Source of the DNA: Borreliella bissettiae DN127
GTDB taxonomy: Bacteria > Spirochaetota > Spirochaetia > Borreliales > Borreliaceae
Direction: 5' to 3'
Assembly: GCF_000222305.1 (NCBI RefSeq)
Contig: NC_015921.1
Coordinates: forward strand, 310,001 to 374,000
DNA length: 64,000 bases
The notes beneath the pieces are model-generated. The model was given only the letters and a program-made list of their open reading frames with translations. It was not told the DNA's origin and did not search any database. The translations under genes were made by a program, and so were the position numbers. Below, one piece after another: positions 26,806-36,620 of the stretch; within the stretch, counting starts at the first letter, position 1; each line of letters opens with the position of its first letter.

Positions 26806-28431
26806 ATGAACTTTAATAAAACTAAAAAAATAGGTAAAAAATTTAAAATAGTAACACTGCTTATGCTTGCCGTGTCTTTAATTGCATGCAATAATAATTC
26901 AGAAAAAGAAAAATTATCATTTAAAGTATACATAGGAGGAGCACCTTCATCGCTTGACCCGCATTTGGTAGATGAGACAATCGGAGCAAGAATTTTAGAA
27001 CAAATATTCTCAGGACTTTTGACATTAAATACCAAAACGGGAAAGATAAAGCCTGGACTTGCTAAAAATTGGGAAGCCTCAAAAGATAAAAAAACATACC
27101 AATTTTATCTAAGAGATAACCTTGTTTGGAGCGATGGTGTTGAAATTACTGCTGAAGGGATAAGAAAATCTTTTTTAAGAATTTTAAATAAAACAACAGG
27201 ATCTACACATGTTGACATGCTTAAATCAATAATAAAAAATGGACAAGAGTATTTTGATGGAAAAGTCTCTGATTCTGAACTTGGAATTAAGGCAATTGAC
27301 AGCAAAACATTGGAAATAACACTTACATCTCCAAAGCCCTATTTTCTTGAATTACTTCTACATCACACATTCATGCCAGTACCTATTCACGTTATTGAAA
27401 AATATAAGGGAAATTGGACAAGCCCTGAAAACATGGTTACTAGCGGTCCTTTTAAATTAAAAAAAAGATTACCTAATGAAAAAATTATATTTGAAAAAAA
27501 CGACCGCTATTATAATGCAAAAGAAGTAGAACTTGATGAGCTTGTCTACATTACATCTGACAATGATCTGACTGTATATAATATGTACAAAAACAACGAA
27601 ATTGATGCTATTTTTAACAGCATCCCACCAGACATTGTAAATGAAATAAAACTACAAAATGACTATTATCAACACAAAAGTAATGCAATTTATTTATACT
27701 CGTTTAATACAAAAATAAAGCCCCTTGATGATGTTAGAGTTAGAGAGGCTTTAACACTAGCTATTGACAGAGAAACTTTAACTTACAAAGTGCTAAATGA
27801 TGGTACAGTCCCTACAAGAGAAATAACCCCTGATCTTGAAAATTACAATTACGGTAAAAAATTAGCTTTATTTGATCCTGAAAAATCCAAAAGGCTTTTA
27901 GCAAAAGCTGGATATCCTAGTGGAAAAGGATTCCCAATGCTAACACTAAAATATAATACAAACGAAACTCATAAAAAAATTGCCGCATTTATTCAAAACC
28001 AATGGAAAAAAATTCTAAATATAAATCTTATGCTTACTAACGAAAATTGGCCTGTTCTTACCAATAGCAGAAATACGGGCAATTTTGAAATAATAAGAGT
28101 TGGGCGCATTGGGGAATACTTAGATCCACACACATACTTTACTATATTCACAAGCGAAAATTCACAACTTGCATCCTACAGATATTCAAACCCAGAATTT
28201 GACAAACTCATCAGAGAATCGGATTTTGAAAAAGATCCTATAAAAAGAAAACAATTACTCAGAAAAGCAGAATCAATAATAATTGAAAAAGATTTCCCTG
28301 CCGCACCAATATACATATATTCTGGGCACTATCTTTTCAGAAACGATAAATGGACTGGGTGGAGCCCTAATGTATCAGAGGTTTATTATCTTTCTGAATT
28401 AAAACCAATTAAAAATGCAAAGCATAATTAA
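26806..28431 (+). CDS. oppA3: OppA3, oligopeptide-binding lipoprotein
   Basis: 541 residues. The signal is longer and more basic than in the other two (MNFNKTKKIGKKFK) and ends SLIAC (Cys about 28). The family pattern is complete: GGAPSSLDPHL, WSDGVEITAEGIRKSFL, IDRETLTYKVL, YLFRNDKWTGW. The ATG has AAAAGG five bases upstream, and TTGACT at 26739-26744, just inside the oppA2 terminator, could be the -35 of its own promoter, although the -10 is weak. Published work assigns separate promoters to the chromosomal oppA genes, which fits. The ligand range is not readable from sequence. Confidence 0.94.
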   Translation: MNFNKTKKIGKKFKIVTLLMLAVSLIACNNNSEKEKLSFKVYIGGAPSSLDPHLVDETIGARILEQIFSGLLTLNTKTGKIKPGLAKNWEASKDKKTYQFYLRDNLVWSDGVEITAEGIRKSFLRILNKTTGSTHVDMLKSIIKNGQEYFDGKVSDSELGIKAIDSKTLEITLTSPKPYFLELLLHHTFMPVPIHVIEKYKGNWTSPENMVTSGPFKLKKRLPNEKIIFEKNDRYYNAKEVELDELVYITSDNDLTVYNMYKNNEIDAIFNSIPPDIVNEIKLQNDYYQHKSNAIYLYSFNTKIKPLDDVRVREALTLAIDRETLTYKVLNDGTVPTREITPDLENYNYGKKLALFDPEKSKRLLAKAGYPSGKGFPMLTLKYNTNETHKKIAAFIQNQWKKILNINLMLTNENWPVLTNSRNTGNFEIIRVGRIGEYLDPHTYFTIFTSENSQLASYRYSNPEFDKLIRESDFEKDPIKRKQLLRKAESIIIEKDFPAAPIYIYSGHYLFRNDKWTGWSPNVSEVYYLSELKPIKNAKHN

Positions 28432-28540
28432 TTTTTAAAAAGGCTTAATATCAATAAAAATAATATTTAAGCCTAATATAAAAGCAAAGCTGCCTAAATC
28501 TTAAGATAATAGCTTTGTTTAAAGCAAAAATACACAAATA

Positions 28541-28583
28541 ATGTGTAAGATTCTATAATAATTTTACTTAGAATCTTACACAA
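28541..28583. repeat. Perfect 14-bp inverted repeat between oppA3 and oppB
   Basis: TGTGTAAGATTCTA (28542-28555) and its exact complement (28569-28582) enclose 13 bases. It is the longest perfect palindrome I found in the window. It could block 3' degradation of the oppA3 message or bind a dimeric protein. Confidence 0.65.
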
Positions 28584-28716
28584 AAAAATTCTTCTCAAAT
28601 CAAGAGAATAAAATTTTAAATAAAAAATTAAAATCAAAAATACATTTTATTGAAAATTAAATTATTAATTATAATACAAAAAGCCTCTTATTCTATCAAA
28701 AATTATGAACTACAGC

Positions 28717-28747
28717 TTGAAAAACAATAAAGACTATATGATATAAT
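28717..28747 (+). promoter_or_regulatory. Probable oppB promoter
   Basis: TTGAAA (28717-28722) and a perfect TATAAT (28742-28747) with a 19-base spacer, longer than the optimal 17. It lies 47 bases before the oppB ATG and would allow oppBCDF to be expressed separately from the oppA genes. Confidence 0.45.
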
Positions 28748-28793
28748 TGACTAATATGTAATGTTGCCAATATCTATTCACAAAGGAGCAAAA

Positions 28794-29714
28794 ATGTTAA
28801 AGTTTACTTTAAAAAAAATAATAGGAATGATACCAACTTTACTAGTAATAATTTTTCTATGCTTTTTTGTAATGAGAATGGCTCCTGGAAGTCCATTTGA
28901 TTCTGAAAAACCCATTGATCCTCAAGTAAAAGCAAGATTGATGGAAAAATATCATCTTGACAAACCTTTTTATATTCAAGCTTTTCATTATATTTCAAAT
29001 GCTCTCAAAGGAGATCTGGGACCTTCTTTAAAAAAGAAAGATCTTACAGTTAATCAATATATAAAATTAGGATTTCCAAAATCACTTACACTAGGAGTAA
29101 TATCCCTTATTATATCACTATCAATAGGAATACCAATAGGTATATTGGCTGCTATTTATAAAAATACTTATGTAGATTACATAATAACATCAATAGCAAT
29201 ATTAGGGATTTCCATACCATTATTCGTAATAGGACCAATTTTACAATACTTTTTTGCAATTAAATGGGGTTTGCTTTACACCTCTGGATGGATTACAGAA
29301 AGAGGAGGATTTTCAAATTTAATTCTACCCATAATAACTCTTAGCATGCCTAATGTAGCTATTTTCGCAAGAATAATCAGAGGATCAATGCTAGAAATAA
29401 TACAGAGTGACTTTATAAGAACTGCACGTGCAAAAGGGCTAAGCTTCAAAAAAATAGTTATAAAACACATGTTAAGAGGAGCAATGCTGCCTGTAGTAAG
29501 CTACATAGGCCCAGCATTTGCTGCTATAATATCTGGAAGCGTAGTTATTGAAAAAATATTTAGAATTGCTGGAATGGGAATGTTTATAACAGAATCCGCA
29601 CTAAACAGAGATTACCCAGTATTGATGGGAGGATTGTTAGTATATTCAATAATACTACTTATTTCTATATTAATATCAGACATTATATATAAAATGTTGG
29701 ATCCAAGAATATAA
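28794..29714 (+). CDS. oppB: OppB, oligopeptide ABC transporter permease
   Basis: 306-residue inner-membrane permease with six spans. The N-terminal span, MRMAPGSPFD segment and the EAA loop (ARTARAKGLSFKKIVIKHMLRGAMLPVVSYIG) that docks on the ATPase are clear. The ATG at 28794 has AAAGGAG five bases before it; an ATG eleven codons upstream in the same frame has no ribosome site and would add a polar leader, so I reject it. First gene of oppBCDF; the next gene starts 12 bases after its stop. Confidence 0.95.
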   Translation: MLKFTLKKIIGMIPTLLVIIFLCFFVMRMAPGSPFDSEKPIDPQVKARLMEKYHLDKPFYIQAFHYISNALKGDLGPSLKKKDLTVNQYIKLGFPKSLTLGVISLIISLSIGIPIGILAAIYKNTYVDYIITSIAILGISIPLFVIGPILQYFFAIKWGLLYTSGWITERGGFSNLILPIITLSMPNVAIFARIIRGSMLEIIQSDFIRTARAKGLSFKKIVIKHMLRGAMLPVVSYIGPAFAAIISGSVVIEKIFRIAGMGMFITESALNRDYPVLMGGLLVYSIILLISILISDIIYKMLDPRI

Positions 29715-29726
29715 GGGGAAATCAAA

Positions 29727-30776
29727 ATGAATAGCCTTGAAAAACAAAATGAGCAAAACAATTCTAAAATTGAAAGAAGAGCTTGGTCAAGATTTAAAGA
29801 AAATAAACTGGCGTTTGGCAGTCTTTTTGTAATTGGATTTTATATCTTAATTGCCATTTTACAACCAATATTACCAATATATAAATACCATACTCAAATA
29901 GTAGAGCATTCCGATTTGCCACCATCTTTCCAGATTGCTGGAGAACTCTGGTATAATAAAGAAAAAAAATTTATTGAAAAATTAGCAAAAAAAGAAAAAA
30001 GAGAAATAAATGAAGAAGAACTAAAAAAGCTCGAAGACATAAAAAGAAAAATAGAAAATGAAGTTCAAATTATAGATAAAAAGAAAGTAAAAATACACAA
30101 AAGAGTATATTTGCTTGGTACAGACAATCTTGGAAGAGATTTGCTTGCAAGACTAATACAAGGCAGTCAAATTTCTCTTTCTGTAGGATTTATTGGGGCT
30201 TTTTTGTCCATGATAATAGGAACTATTCTTGGATCAATAGCGGGATTTTTTGGGGGATTGACTGATAAGGTAATAACTAAAATAATCGAAATTCTTTATG
30301 TATTGCCCTATTTACTTATTGTAATAATACTAATGGCAATATTGGAAAGAAGTATAATAGGATTATTCATAGCACTTGCATTTGTATCATGGTTAACAGT
30401 AGCTCGAGTTGTACGAGGCCAAGTACAATCACTATCCAGTTCAGAATTTATACAAGCGGCCAAAACTCTTGGCGCAACAAATCAAAGAATAATCTTAAAA
30501 CACTTAATCCCTAATAGCATTGGAATGATAGTTATATTCACAACAATAAGGGTTCCAAGCTTTATTATGGCCGAAGCATTTTTATCCTTTTTGGGTCTTG
30601 GAATTTCAGCTCCAATGACAAGCTGGGGAGAATTAGTGCAAAATGGAATTGCAACATTTGTTGAATATCCATGGAAAGTTTTTATTCCAGCTATAGTTAT
30701 GACAATATTTCTATTATTTATGAACTTTTTAGGTGATGGGCTAAGGGATGCTTTTGATCCAAAAGACAGTATCTAA
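29727..30776 (+). CDS. oppC: OppC, oligopeptide ABC transporter permease
   Basis: 349-residue partner of OppB. The N-terminal span (about 29-48), LLGTDNLGRDLLARLIQGSQISL and the EAA loop (IQAAKTLGATNQRIILKHLIPN) are standard. Between the first span and the LGTDNLGRD motif lies an extracytoplasmic insert of about 80 residues, very rich in Lys and Glu (KFIEKLAKKEKREINEEELKKLE), longer than in enteric OppC; it looks like a charged helix or coiled coil facing the binding proteins. ATG start with a good GGGGA site. The oppD gene follows after 11 bases. Confidence 0.94.
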   Translation: MNSLEKQNEQNNSKIERRAWSRFKENKLAFGSLFVIGFYILIAILQPILPIYKYHTQIVEHSDLPPSFQIAGELWYNKEKKFIEKLAKKEKREINEEELKKLEDIKRKIENEVQIIDKKKVKIHKRVYLLGTDNLGRDLLARLIQGSQISLSVGFIGAFLSMIIGTILGSIAGFFGGLTDKVITKIIEILYVLPYLLIVIILMAILERSIIGLFIALAFVSWLTVARVVRGQVQSLSSSEFIQAAKTLGATNQRIILKHLIPNSIGMIVIFTTIRVPSFIMAEAFLSFLGLGISAPMTSWGELVQNGIATFVEYPWKVFIPAIVMTIFLLFMNFLGDGLRDAFDPKDSI

Positions 30777-30787
30777 GGAGAAATTGA

Positions 30788-31660
30788 ATGGAAAAAGATA
30801 ATATATTGGAAATAAAAAACTTAACAATTGAATTTAGATTAAAACATACAACAATCCATCCCGTAAGCAATGTTAACCTATCTGTAAAAAGAGGAGAAAT
30901 TAGAGCTATTGTTGGAGAATCTGGAAGTGGAAAATCAGTAACAAGCATGGCTATTTTAAAATTATTGCCGGAACTTACAACAGTATATAAAAGTGGAGAA
31001 ATACTATTTGAAAATCAAGATCTGCTAAAACTTAGCGAAAAAGAACTTTTAAAAATTAGAGGTAATAAAATATCAATGATATTTCAAGACCCAATGACTT
31101 CATTAAACCCATTTTTAAGAATATCAACACAACTTGAAGAAACAATAATCTTGCACCAAGGATTAGGGAAGAAAGAAGCCAAAGAAAAAGCAATCGAAAT
31201 GTTAAAAACTGTTGGTGTTGTAAACGCAGAAGAGAGAATAAAACATTTCCCGCATCAATTTTCAGGAGGAATGAGACAAAGAGTTATGATTGCTATGGCT
31301 CTTAGCTGTCATCCATCCTTACTAATAGCAGATGAACCAACAACAGCCCTTGATGTTACAATCCAAGAGCAAATATTATTATTAATCAAAAACCTATCTA
31401 AAAAATTCAATACTTCTACCATATTTATAACTCATGATCTTGCGGTTGTTGCTGAAATTTGTGATACCGTATCTGTAATGTATCAAGGAAAAATTGTAGA
31501 AGAAGGAACAGTAGAGGAAATATTTAACAATCCTAAACATCCTTACACCATTGGGCTTTTAAAATCAATTCTTACGCTAGAACACGATCCAAATAAAAAA
31601 CTTTATTCAATAAAAGAAAACCCCATTAAGATCACAAAAACCAGCGCTGAGGAGTTTTAA
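30788..31660 (+). CDS. oppD: OppD, oligopeptide ABC transporter ATPase
   Basis: 290 residues with Walker A GESGSGKS (about 43-50), Q-loop FQDPMTSLNP, signature FSGGMRQRV, Walker B LLIADEPTTALD and switch His FITHDLAVV; all catalytic residues are intact. It is shorter at the C terminus than enteric OppD and the usual KGLDGRPP-type end is truncated, stopping soon after HPYTIGLLKSI. Energises peptide import together with OppF. The stop TAA is directly followed by the oppF ATG. Confidence 0.95.
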   Translation: MEKDNILEIKNLTIEFRLKHTTIHPVSNVNLSVKRGEIRAIVGESGSGKSVTSMAILKLLPELTTVYKSGEILFENQDLLKLSEKELLKIRGNKISMIFQDPMTSLNPFLRISTQLEETIILHQGLGKKEAKEKAIEMLKTVGVVNAEERIKHFPHQFSGGMRQRVMIAMALSCHPSLLIADEPTTALDVTIQEQILLLIKNLSKKFNTSTIFITHDLAVVAEICDTVSVMYQGKIVEEGTVEEIFNNPKHPYTIGLLKSILTLEHDPNKKLYSIKENPIKITKTSAEEF

Positions 31661-32632
31661 ATGAGCAGTAAAAAAGAAATAATTCTTAAAGTAGAAAACT
31701 TAATGCAAACATTTACAACAGGAGAAGATTTTTTATTTTGGAAAAACAAACAAAAAGTAAATGCGGTAAACAATGTTAGCTTTGAAGTTGAAAAAAATAA
31801 AACTTTGGGACTCGTAGGAGAATCTGGATGTGGCAAATCTACTACTCTTCGATCAATAATGCAACTTTACACACCAACTTCTGGAAATATTTACTTTAAC
31901 GAAAAAAACATAACCAAACTTTCAAAAAAAGAACTCTTAAAAACAAAAAAAGATATGCAAATGGTATTCCAAGATCCTCATACTTCGCTTGATCCAAGAA
32001 TGACAATAAAGGAAATAATAGCAGAACCACTAGAAATATACAATGAAAACAAAATTCTTCCAAAAACAAAGCAAGAAATAGAAAAAAGGGTAAACGAACT
32101 AACAGATATCGTCGGATTACATAAAAGCATGTTAACCAGATATCCTCATGAATTTTCAGGGGGACAAAGACAAAGAATAGGAATTGCTAGAGCACTAGCT
32201 TTAAATCCTAAGCTTTTGCTTTTAGACGAAGCCGTTTCTGCGCTTGATGTATCAATCAGAGCTCAAATTTTAAATCTACTAAAAACTCTGCAAAAAGAAT
32301 TCAATTTGTCTTATTTATTTATTTCTCACGATCTTGCTGTAGTAAAATACATGAGTGATAAAATTGCCGTAATGTACCTTGGAGTTATCCTAGAACTTGC
32401 ACCCAGAGAAACGCTATTTTCAAACCCAATTCATCCATATACTAAAATGCTAATAGCATCAATTCCTGAGATCAACCCCGAAAAACGAAAAAATAAAAAT
32501 ATAAAACTGGATGAACAAACTCTAGCAAACATTAGAAAAATTCATTTATCAACCCAAGTACACCCAAAACTTGAAGAAATAGAAAAAGATCACTTTGTAT
32601 CTAAATACCTTTTTGATGAAATGAATAAATAA
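31661..32632 (+). CDS. oppF: OppF, oligopeptide ABC transporter ATPase
   Basis: 323 residues; Walker A GESGCGKS, Q-loop FQDPHTSLDPRMT, signature FSGGQRQRIGIARAL, Walker B LLLLDEAVSALD (Ala-Val in place of Pro-Thr), switch His FISHDLAVVKY and the C-terminal NPIHPYTKMLIASIPE typical of the oligopeptide/dipeptide family. It starts in the base after the oppD stop. It is the last gene of the transporter unit; 20 bases separate its stop from that of the convergent P26-type gene, and I see no stem there. Confidence 0.95.
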   Translation: MSSKKEIILKVENLMQTFTTGEDFLFWKNKQKVNAVNNVSFEVEKNKTLGLVGESGCGKSTTLRSIMQLYTPTSGNIYFNEKNITKLSKKELLKTKKDMQMVFQDPHTSLDPRMTIKEIIAEPLEIYNENKILPKTKQEIEKRVNELTDIVGLHKSMLTRYPHEFSGGQRQRIGIARALALNPKLLLLDEAVSALDVSIRAQILNLLKTLQKEFNLSYLFISHDLAVVKYMSDKIAVMYLGVILELAPRETLFSNPIHPYTKMLIASIPEINPEKRKNKNIKLDEQTLANIRKIHLSTQVHPKLEEIEKDHFVSKYLFDEMNK

Positions 32633-32652
32633 TTAATTAAATGATTTAAAAG

Positions 32653-33408
32653 TTACTTATGGTCAAAATAGGAGACTTCAAAATCTATTTTATTATCAAT
32701 TCCCTCAACGAAGTATAAATTAATTCTATTAACATTATTTTTATCTATTACTTTGTTACCAGAATCAATAAAATAATAATAAATTCTATCCTTGGGTAAA
32801 TTTTTAAGCTTAATAGTATAAATTCCCTTATTATCCTCTTTCTCAATAAGCCTATTTAAAAAAGGATTAAAATTATTAAAACTACCAGCTATTGTAACTA
32901 TTTGTCCGGGACGACCTATATAAAAAATTTCAATTTCATTGTTATCATATGATTGTATTGGATTTCTCAAAGAAATATAACTAGACTTTTCTTTAGCAAC
33001 CTTAATTTTAGAAAATGGGATTAAATCTTCATTATAAACCACATTTTTATTATACTCATCATTAGTCCAAACACCGTCTACAATAAGCCTATATTTTATA
33101 TTGCTTGTGCCATGAGGAATATTGACCTTAACAAAAAAAACTCCATGCTCATTTTTTTTATATAAATATTTCTTAGAATACTGATCAAAATCAAAGGCAG
33201 CAAAAATTTTTCTAATTTCCTTATTGGGAGGATAAAACAATAATATACGATTGGAATCAACCATAGGCTCAAAATTGTCTTTTCTTGTTGAAACTTCTAG
33301 AAATTCATTTAAACTTAAATCAAAATCATAAATTAAATAATCATCTGAAAAAAGATTGTTAACGCATAAAGCTACAAAAACCAATAAATACAAACACCTT
33401 TCTTTCAT
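32653..33408 (-). CDS. Exported protein with two E-set/CBM48-like domains (P26 type, BB0336)
   Basis: 251 residues: signal peptide (about 1-21, ending NNLFS) and two successive domains that resemble the carbohydrate-binding E-set fold of AMPK-beta/isoamylase (CBM48). The second is clearest: IVTIAGSFNNFNPFLNRLIEKEDNKGIYTIKLKNLPKDRIYYYFIDSGN-type pattern from about 170; the first has YLYKKNEHGVFFVKVNIPHGTSNIKYRLIVDGVW (about 82-115). No catalytic domain is attached. Glycan binding is a family expectation, not shown. It is transcribed away from eno and towards oppF. In B. burgdorferi it was named P26. Confidence 0.8.
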   Translation of the reverse strand: MKERCLYLLVFVALCVNNLFSDDYLIYDFDLSLNEFLEVSTRKDNFEPMVDSNRILLFYPPNKEIRKIFAAFDFDQYSKKYLYKKNEHGVFFVKVNIPHGTSNIKYRLIVDGVWTNDEYNKNVVYNEDLIPFSKIKVAKEKSSYISLRNPIQSYDNNEIEIFYIGRPGQIVTIAGSFNNFNPFLNRLIEKEDNKGIYTIKLKNLPKDRIYYYFIDSGNKVIDKNNVNRINLYFVEGIDNKIDFEVSYFDHK

Positions 33409-33453
33409 CGATTATACGCAAAACTCACAATAATAATTCTTTTGGTAAAATGC

Positions 33454-33482
33454 TACACATTTAAACTTTTTAACATTATACT
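33454..33482 (+). promoter_or_regulatory. Probable eno promoter
   Basis: TACACA (33454-33459) and TATACT (33477-33482) with a 17-base spacer in the 114-base divergent gap. Transcription would begin near 33489, 34 bases before the ATG, which has AAGGAG at 33509-33514. Confidence 0.45.
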
Positions 33483-33519
33483 AAAAACATACAGTAAAGT
33501 AAATATTCAAGGAGTATAA

Positions 33520-34822
<1,303 letters not shown>

Positions 34823-34824
<2 letters not shown>

Positions 34825-34852
34825 AAAAAATCCCTGTAAAGGGATTTTTTTT
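34823..34852. terminator. Bidirectional terminator between eno and rpsI
   Basis: Perfect 12-bp stem AAAAAAAATCCC (34823-34834) with its complement (34841-34852) and a 6-base TGTAAA loop. The A and T tracts make it work in both directions, for eno on the plus strand and for rplM-rpsI on the minus strand. It overlaps the last two bases of the eno stop. Confidence 0.88.
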
Positions 34853-34888
34853 AATTAAATAAAAATGTAAAATGTATAAAAAATAAAA

Positions 34889-35299
34889 TTATCTTTTAGA
34901 GAATTGGAAACTTTTTCGTGCTTTTTTCTGTCCAAATTTTTTACGTTCAACCTTCCTTGAATCTCTTGTTAAAAACCCATTAGATCTCAAAATCATCTTA
35001 TTAGATTCATCAAGTTCAAAAAGAGCTCTTGAAATGCCGTGCCTTATTGCCCCTGATTGACCTGAAATCCCTCCCCCATAAACATTAATATAAAGATCAT
35101 ATTTTCCAAGTGTATTTGTCAAAACCAAAGGCGATAGAACCATTGTTCTTAAATTTTCAAGTTGGATGTAAGAGTCAAAGTCTCTATTATTTACTTTAAT
35201 ATTGCCACTACCCTCTCTAATGTAAACTCTAGCAACAGAAGATTTCCTCCTACCAGTTCCCATTGATAAATTAACATTGCTAAAATTTGATTTTTTCAT
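34889..35299 (-). CDS. rpsI: 30S ribosomal protein S9
   Basis: 136 residues. The family pattern is complete: [21 protein letters not shown] near the N terminus, [19 protein letters not shown], and the basic end [24 protein letters not shown] whose terminal Arg reaches the P-site tRNA. ATG with AGAGAGG upstream. It follows rplM with one base between the rplM stop and its ATG region, the usual L13-S9 operon of bacteria, and ends at the terminator shared with eno. Confidence 0.98.
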   Translation of the reverse strand: MKKSNFSNVNLSMGTGRRKSSVARVYIREGSGNIKVNNRDFDSYIQLENLRTMVLSPLVLTNTLGKYDLYINVYGGGISGQSGAIRHGISRALFELDESNKMILRSNGFLTRDSRKVERKKFGQKKARKSFQFSKR

Positions 35300-35300
35300 T

Positions 35301-35759
35301 TTACCTCTCTAAATTAGCTTCCAGCTTTATAGGATTTTGAGCTTTAAGAGTATGCTCTGAACCAGGAAAGACTTTTAAATTTCTAAAAAGATTGCGCCCC
35401 AAAGGACCTTTTGGCAACATGCCCTTAATAGCAATCTCAAGAGGTGCACAAGGCTTTCTCTCTGATAATGTTCTAAAAGTATCAGAATAAAGACCCCCGG
35501 GATATCTTGAATGCCTATAATAAAGTTTTTGTTGATATTTTTTCCCCGTAAGCCTAACCTTAGAAGCATTAATAATAATAACATTGTCACCTAAATCTTG
35601 ATGGGGAGTATAATAAGCTTTATGTTTCCCTCTTAAAATTTTAACAACATCCACAGCAACTTTACCTAAAATTCTATCTGCTGCATCAATTAAATACCAT
35701 TTTTTCTCAACAGTCTTTGGCTTGATCCAAATCGTAACATTATTGGTTATTTTATTCAT
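35301..35759 (-). CDS. rplM: 50S ribosomal protein L13
   Basis: 152 residues, normal for L13: [45 protein letters not shown] is the conserved core, and [25 protein letters not shown] the second signature. Early assembly protein of the large subunit. First gene of the L13-S9 pair. The 51-base gap upstream contains a minus-strand TATAGT-like box, but I do not see a convincing -35. Confidence 0.98.
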   Translation of the reverse strand: MNKITNNVTIWIKPKTVEKKWYLIDAADRILGKVAVDVVKILRGKHKAYYTPHQDLGDNVIIINASKVRLTGKKYQQKLYYRHSRYPGGLYSDTFRTLSERKPCAPLEIAIKGMLPKGPLGRNLFRNLKVFPGSEHTLKAQNPIKLEANLER

Positions 35760-35810
35760 AATAGCACATTACCCTTACTATAATTTTATGCATAAATCTC
35801 ATTCATTGTA

Positions 35811-36620
35811 TTATTTGTAAGGATCACTGTCAAGTCCATCAATAAACTTATTTTTAAGAGCAAAACAAATTTTTTTAAAATTATCCAGATCTCCTTTAGA
35901 AAATTTCAAAGGAATAATAGATGGAATACTAAAATTTGGACTAATTAAATAACCAAATTTGAGAAATTCATTAAAAATTTCAGTATGATAACAAGCATCA
36001 TAAAGAGGAAACATATACCTATCAGTTACTCTAAACAAAGATGTAGCAAAAGAATTAAAATCAACATCGATATTTTTCCTATAAAATAAAAGCTTGCTTA
36101 ATGTATGTCTAGCTAAAGATAAAGTCACAGCATCAAAATTATCTTTAAATTCTATTTTTCTAGAAAGGTTATCCATAACAACAATGCTAACAGACATAAA
36201 ATCAGGCAAAGGAATATTGAAAATCATAGGATACTTAATATTTCTAAATCCTACTCTAAACTCATATATTCCATCTTCTTTTTCCCAAGGCATAAAAAAT
36301 TTATTTTTACCAGTTAAAGATAATAAAAATTCTTTTGCATCTTTTTCTAGCCTAAAAATATAAACAGACCCAGCCTCTTTAAAAAAGGTAAATACCAAAT
36401 TGACAAATTGATTTTTAAAAACAGAGGGATAAGGAGATATCAAACCCCTTGACATAGTTTGTTTAAAAAGTCGATTTAAGCCCTGAACTCTATAACCTAA
36501 AAAATTTTTACCACCATTTAAATATAAATCCAAATATCTCTTACCATGAATATCATAAAGATAAAAAAATCTTGCCCTTTTAATCACTGGCAAATTGTCT
36601 ATTAAAGGCAAATCATACAT
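35811..36620 (-). CDS. Degenerate class-III aminotransferase-like protein (pseudoenzyme)
   Basis: 269 residues, against about 430 for the family. The N terminus carries the recognisable class-III/GSA-aminotransferase motif DIHGKRYLDLYLNGG...LGY (about 23-43), and FKEAGSVYIFRLEKDAKEFLLSLTGKNK (about 80-107) aligns with the segment that in true enzymes reads FVNSGTEA and binds the PLP phosphate; here SGTEA is replaced. I find no counterpart of the catalytic Asp...Lys. So the fold seems partly kept while the chemistry is lost. It starts inside the end of gatB (8-base overlap), so it is co-translated with the GatCAB genes. Corresponds to bb0340 by position. Confidence 0.65.
   Translation of the reverse strand: MYDLPLIDNLPVIKRARFFYLYDIHGKRYLDLYLNGGKNFLGYRVQGLNRLFKQTMSRGLISPYPSVFKNQFVNLVFTFFKEAGSVYIFRLEKDAKEFLLSLTGKNKFFMPWEKEDGIYEFRVGFRNIKYPMIFNIPLPDFMSVSIVVMDNLSRKIEFKDNFDAVTLSLARHTLSKLLFYRKNIDVDFNSFATSLFRVTDRYMFPLYDACYHTEIFNEFLKFGYLISPNFSIPSIIPLKFSKGDLDNFKKICFALKNKFIDGLDSDPYK

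Larger units (their letters stand above)
28432..28793 (+). other. oppA3-oppB gap with three successive inverted repeats
   Basis: 362 non-coding bases. In order: an imperfect stem AGGCTTA+ATAT (28441-28451 with 28463-28474, one bulged T), a 7-bp stem CAAAGCT (28485-28491 with 28511-28517), and a perfect 14-bp stem with core TGTGTAAGATTCT (28542-28555 with 28569-28582). None is followed by a clear T-run on the plus strand. An oppB promoter is suggested near 28717-28747. Confidence 0.6.

Noticed and set aside
23404..28431. The three oppA genes as a transposon or recent insertion
   Set aside because: They are diverged full-length paralogues with no flanking repeats, integrase or base-composition change; ordinary tandem duplication explains them.
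28761..28793. Upstream ATG adding eleven residues to OppB
   Set aside because: No ribosome site before it, while AAAGGAG lies ideally before the ATG at 28794, where the family N terminus begins.
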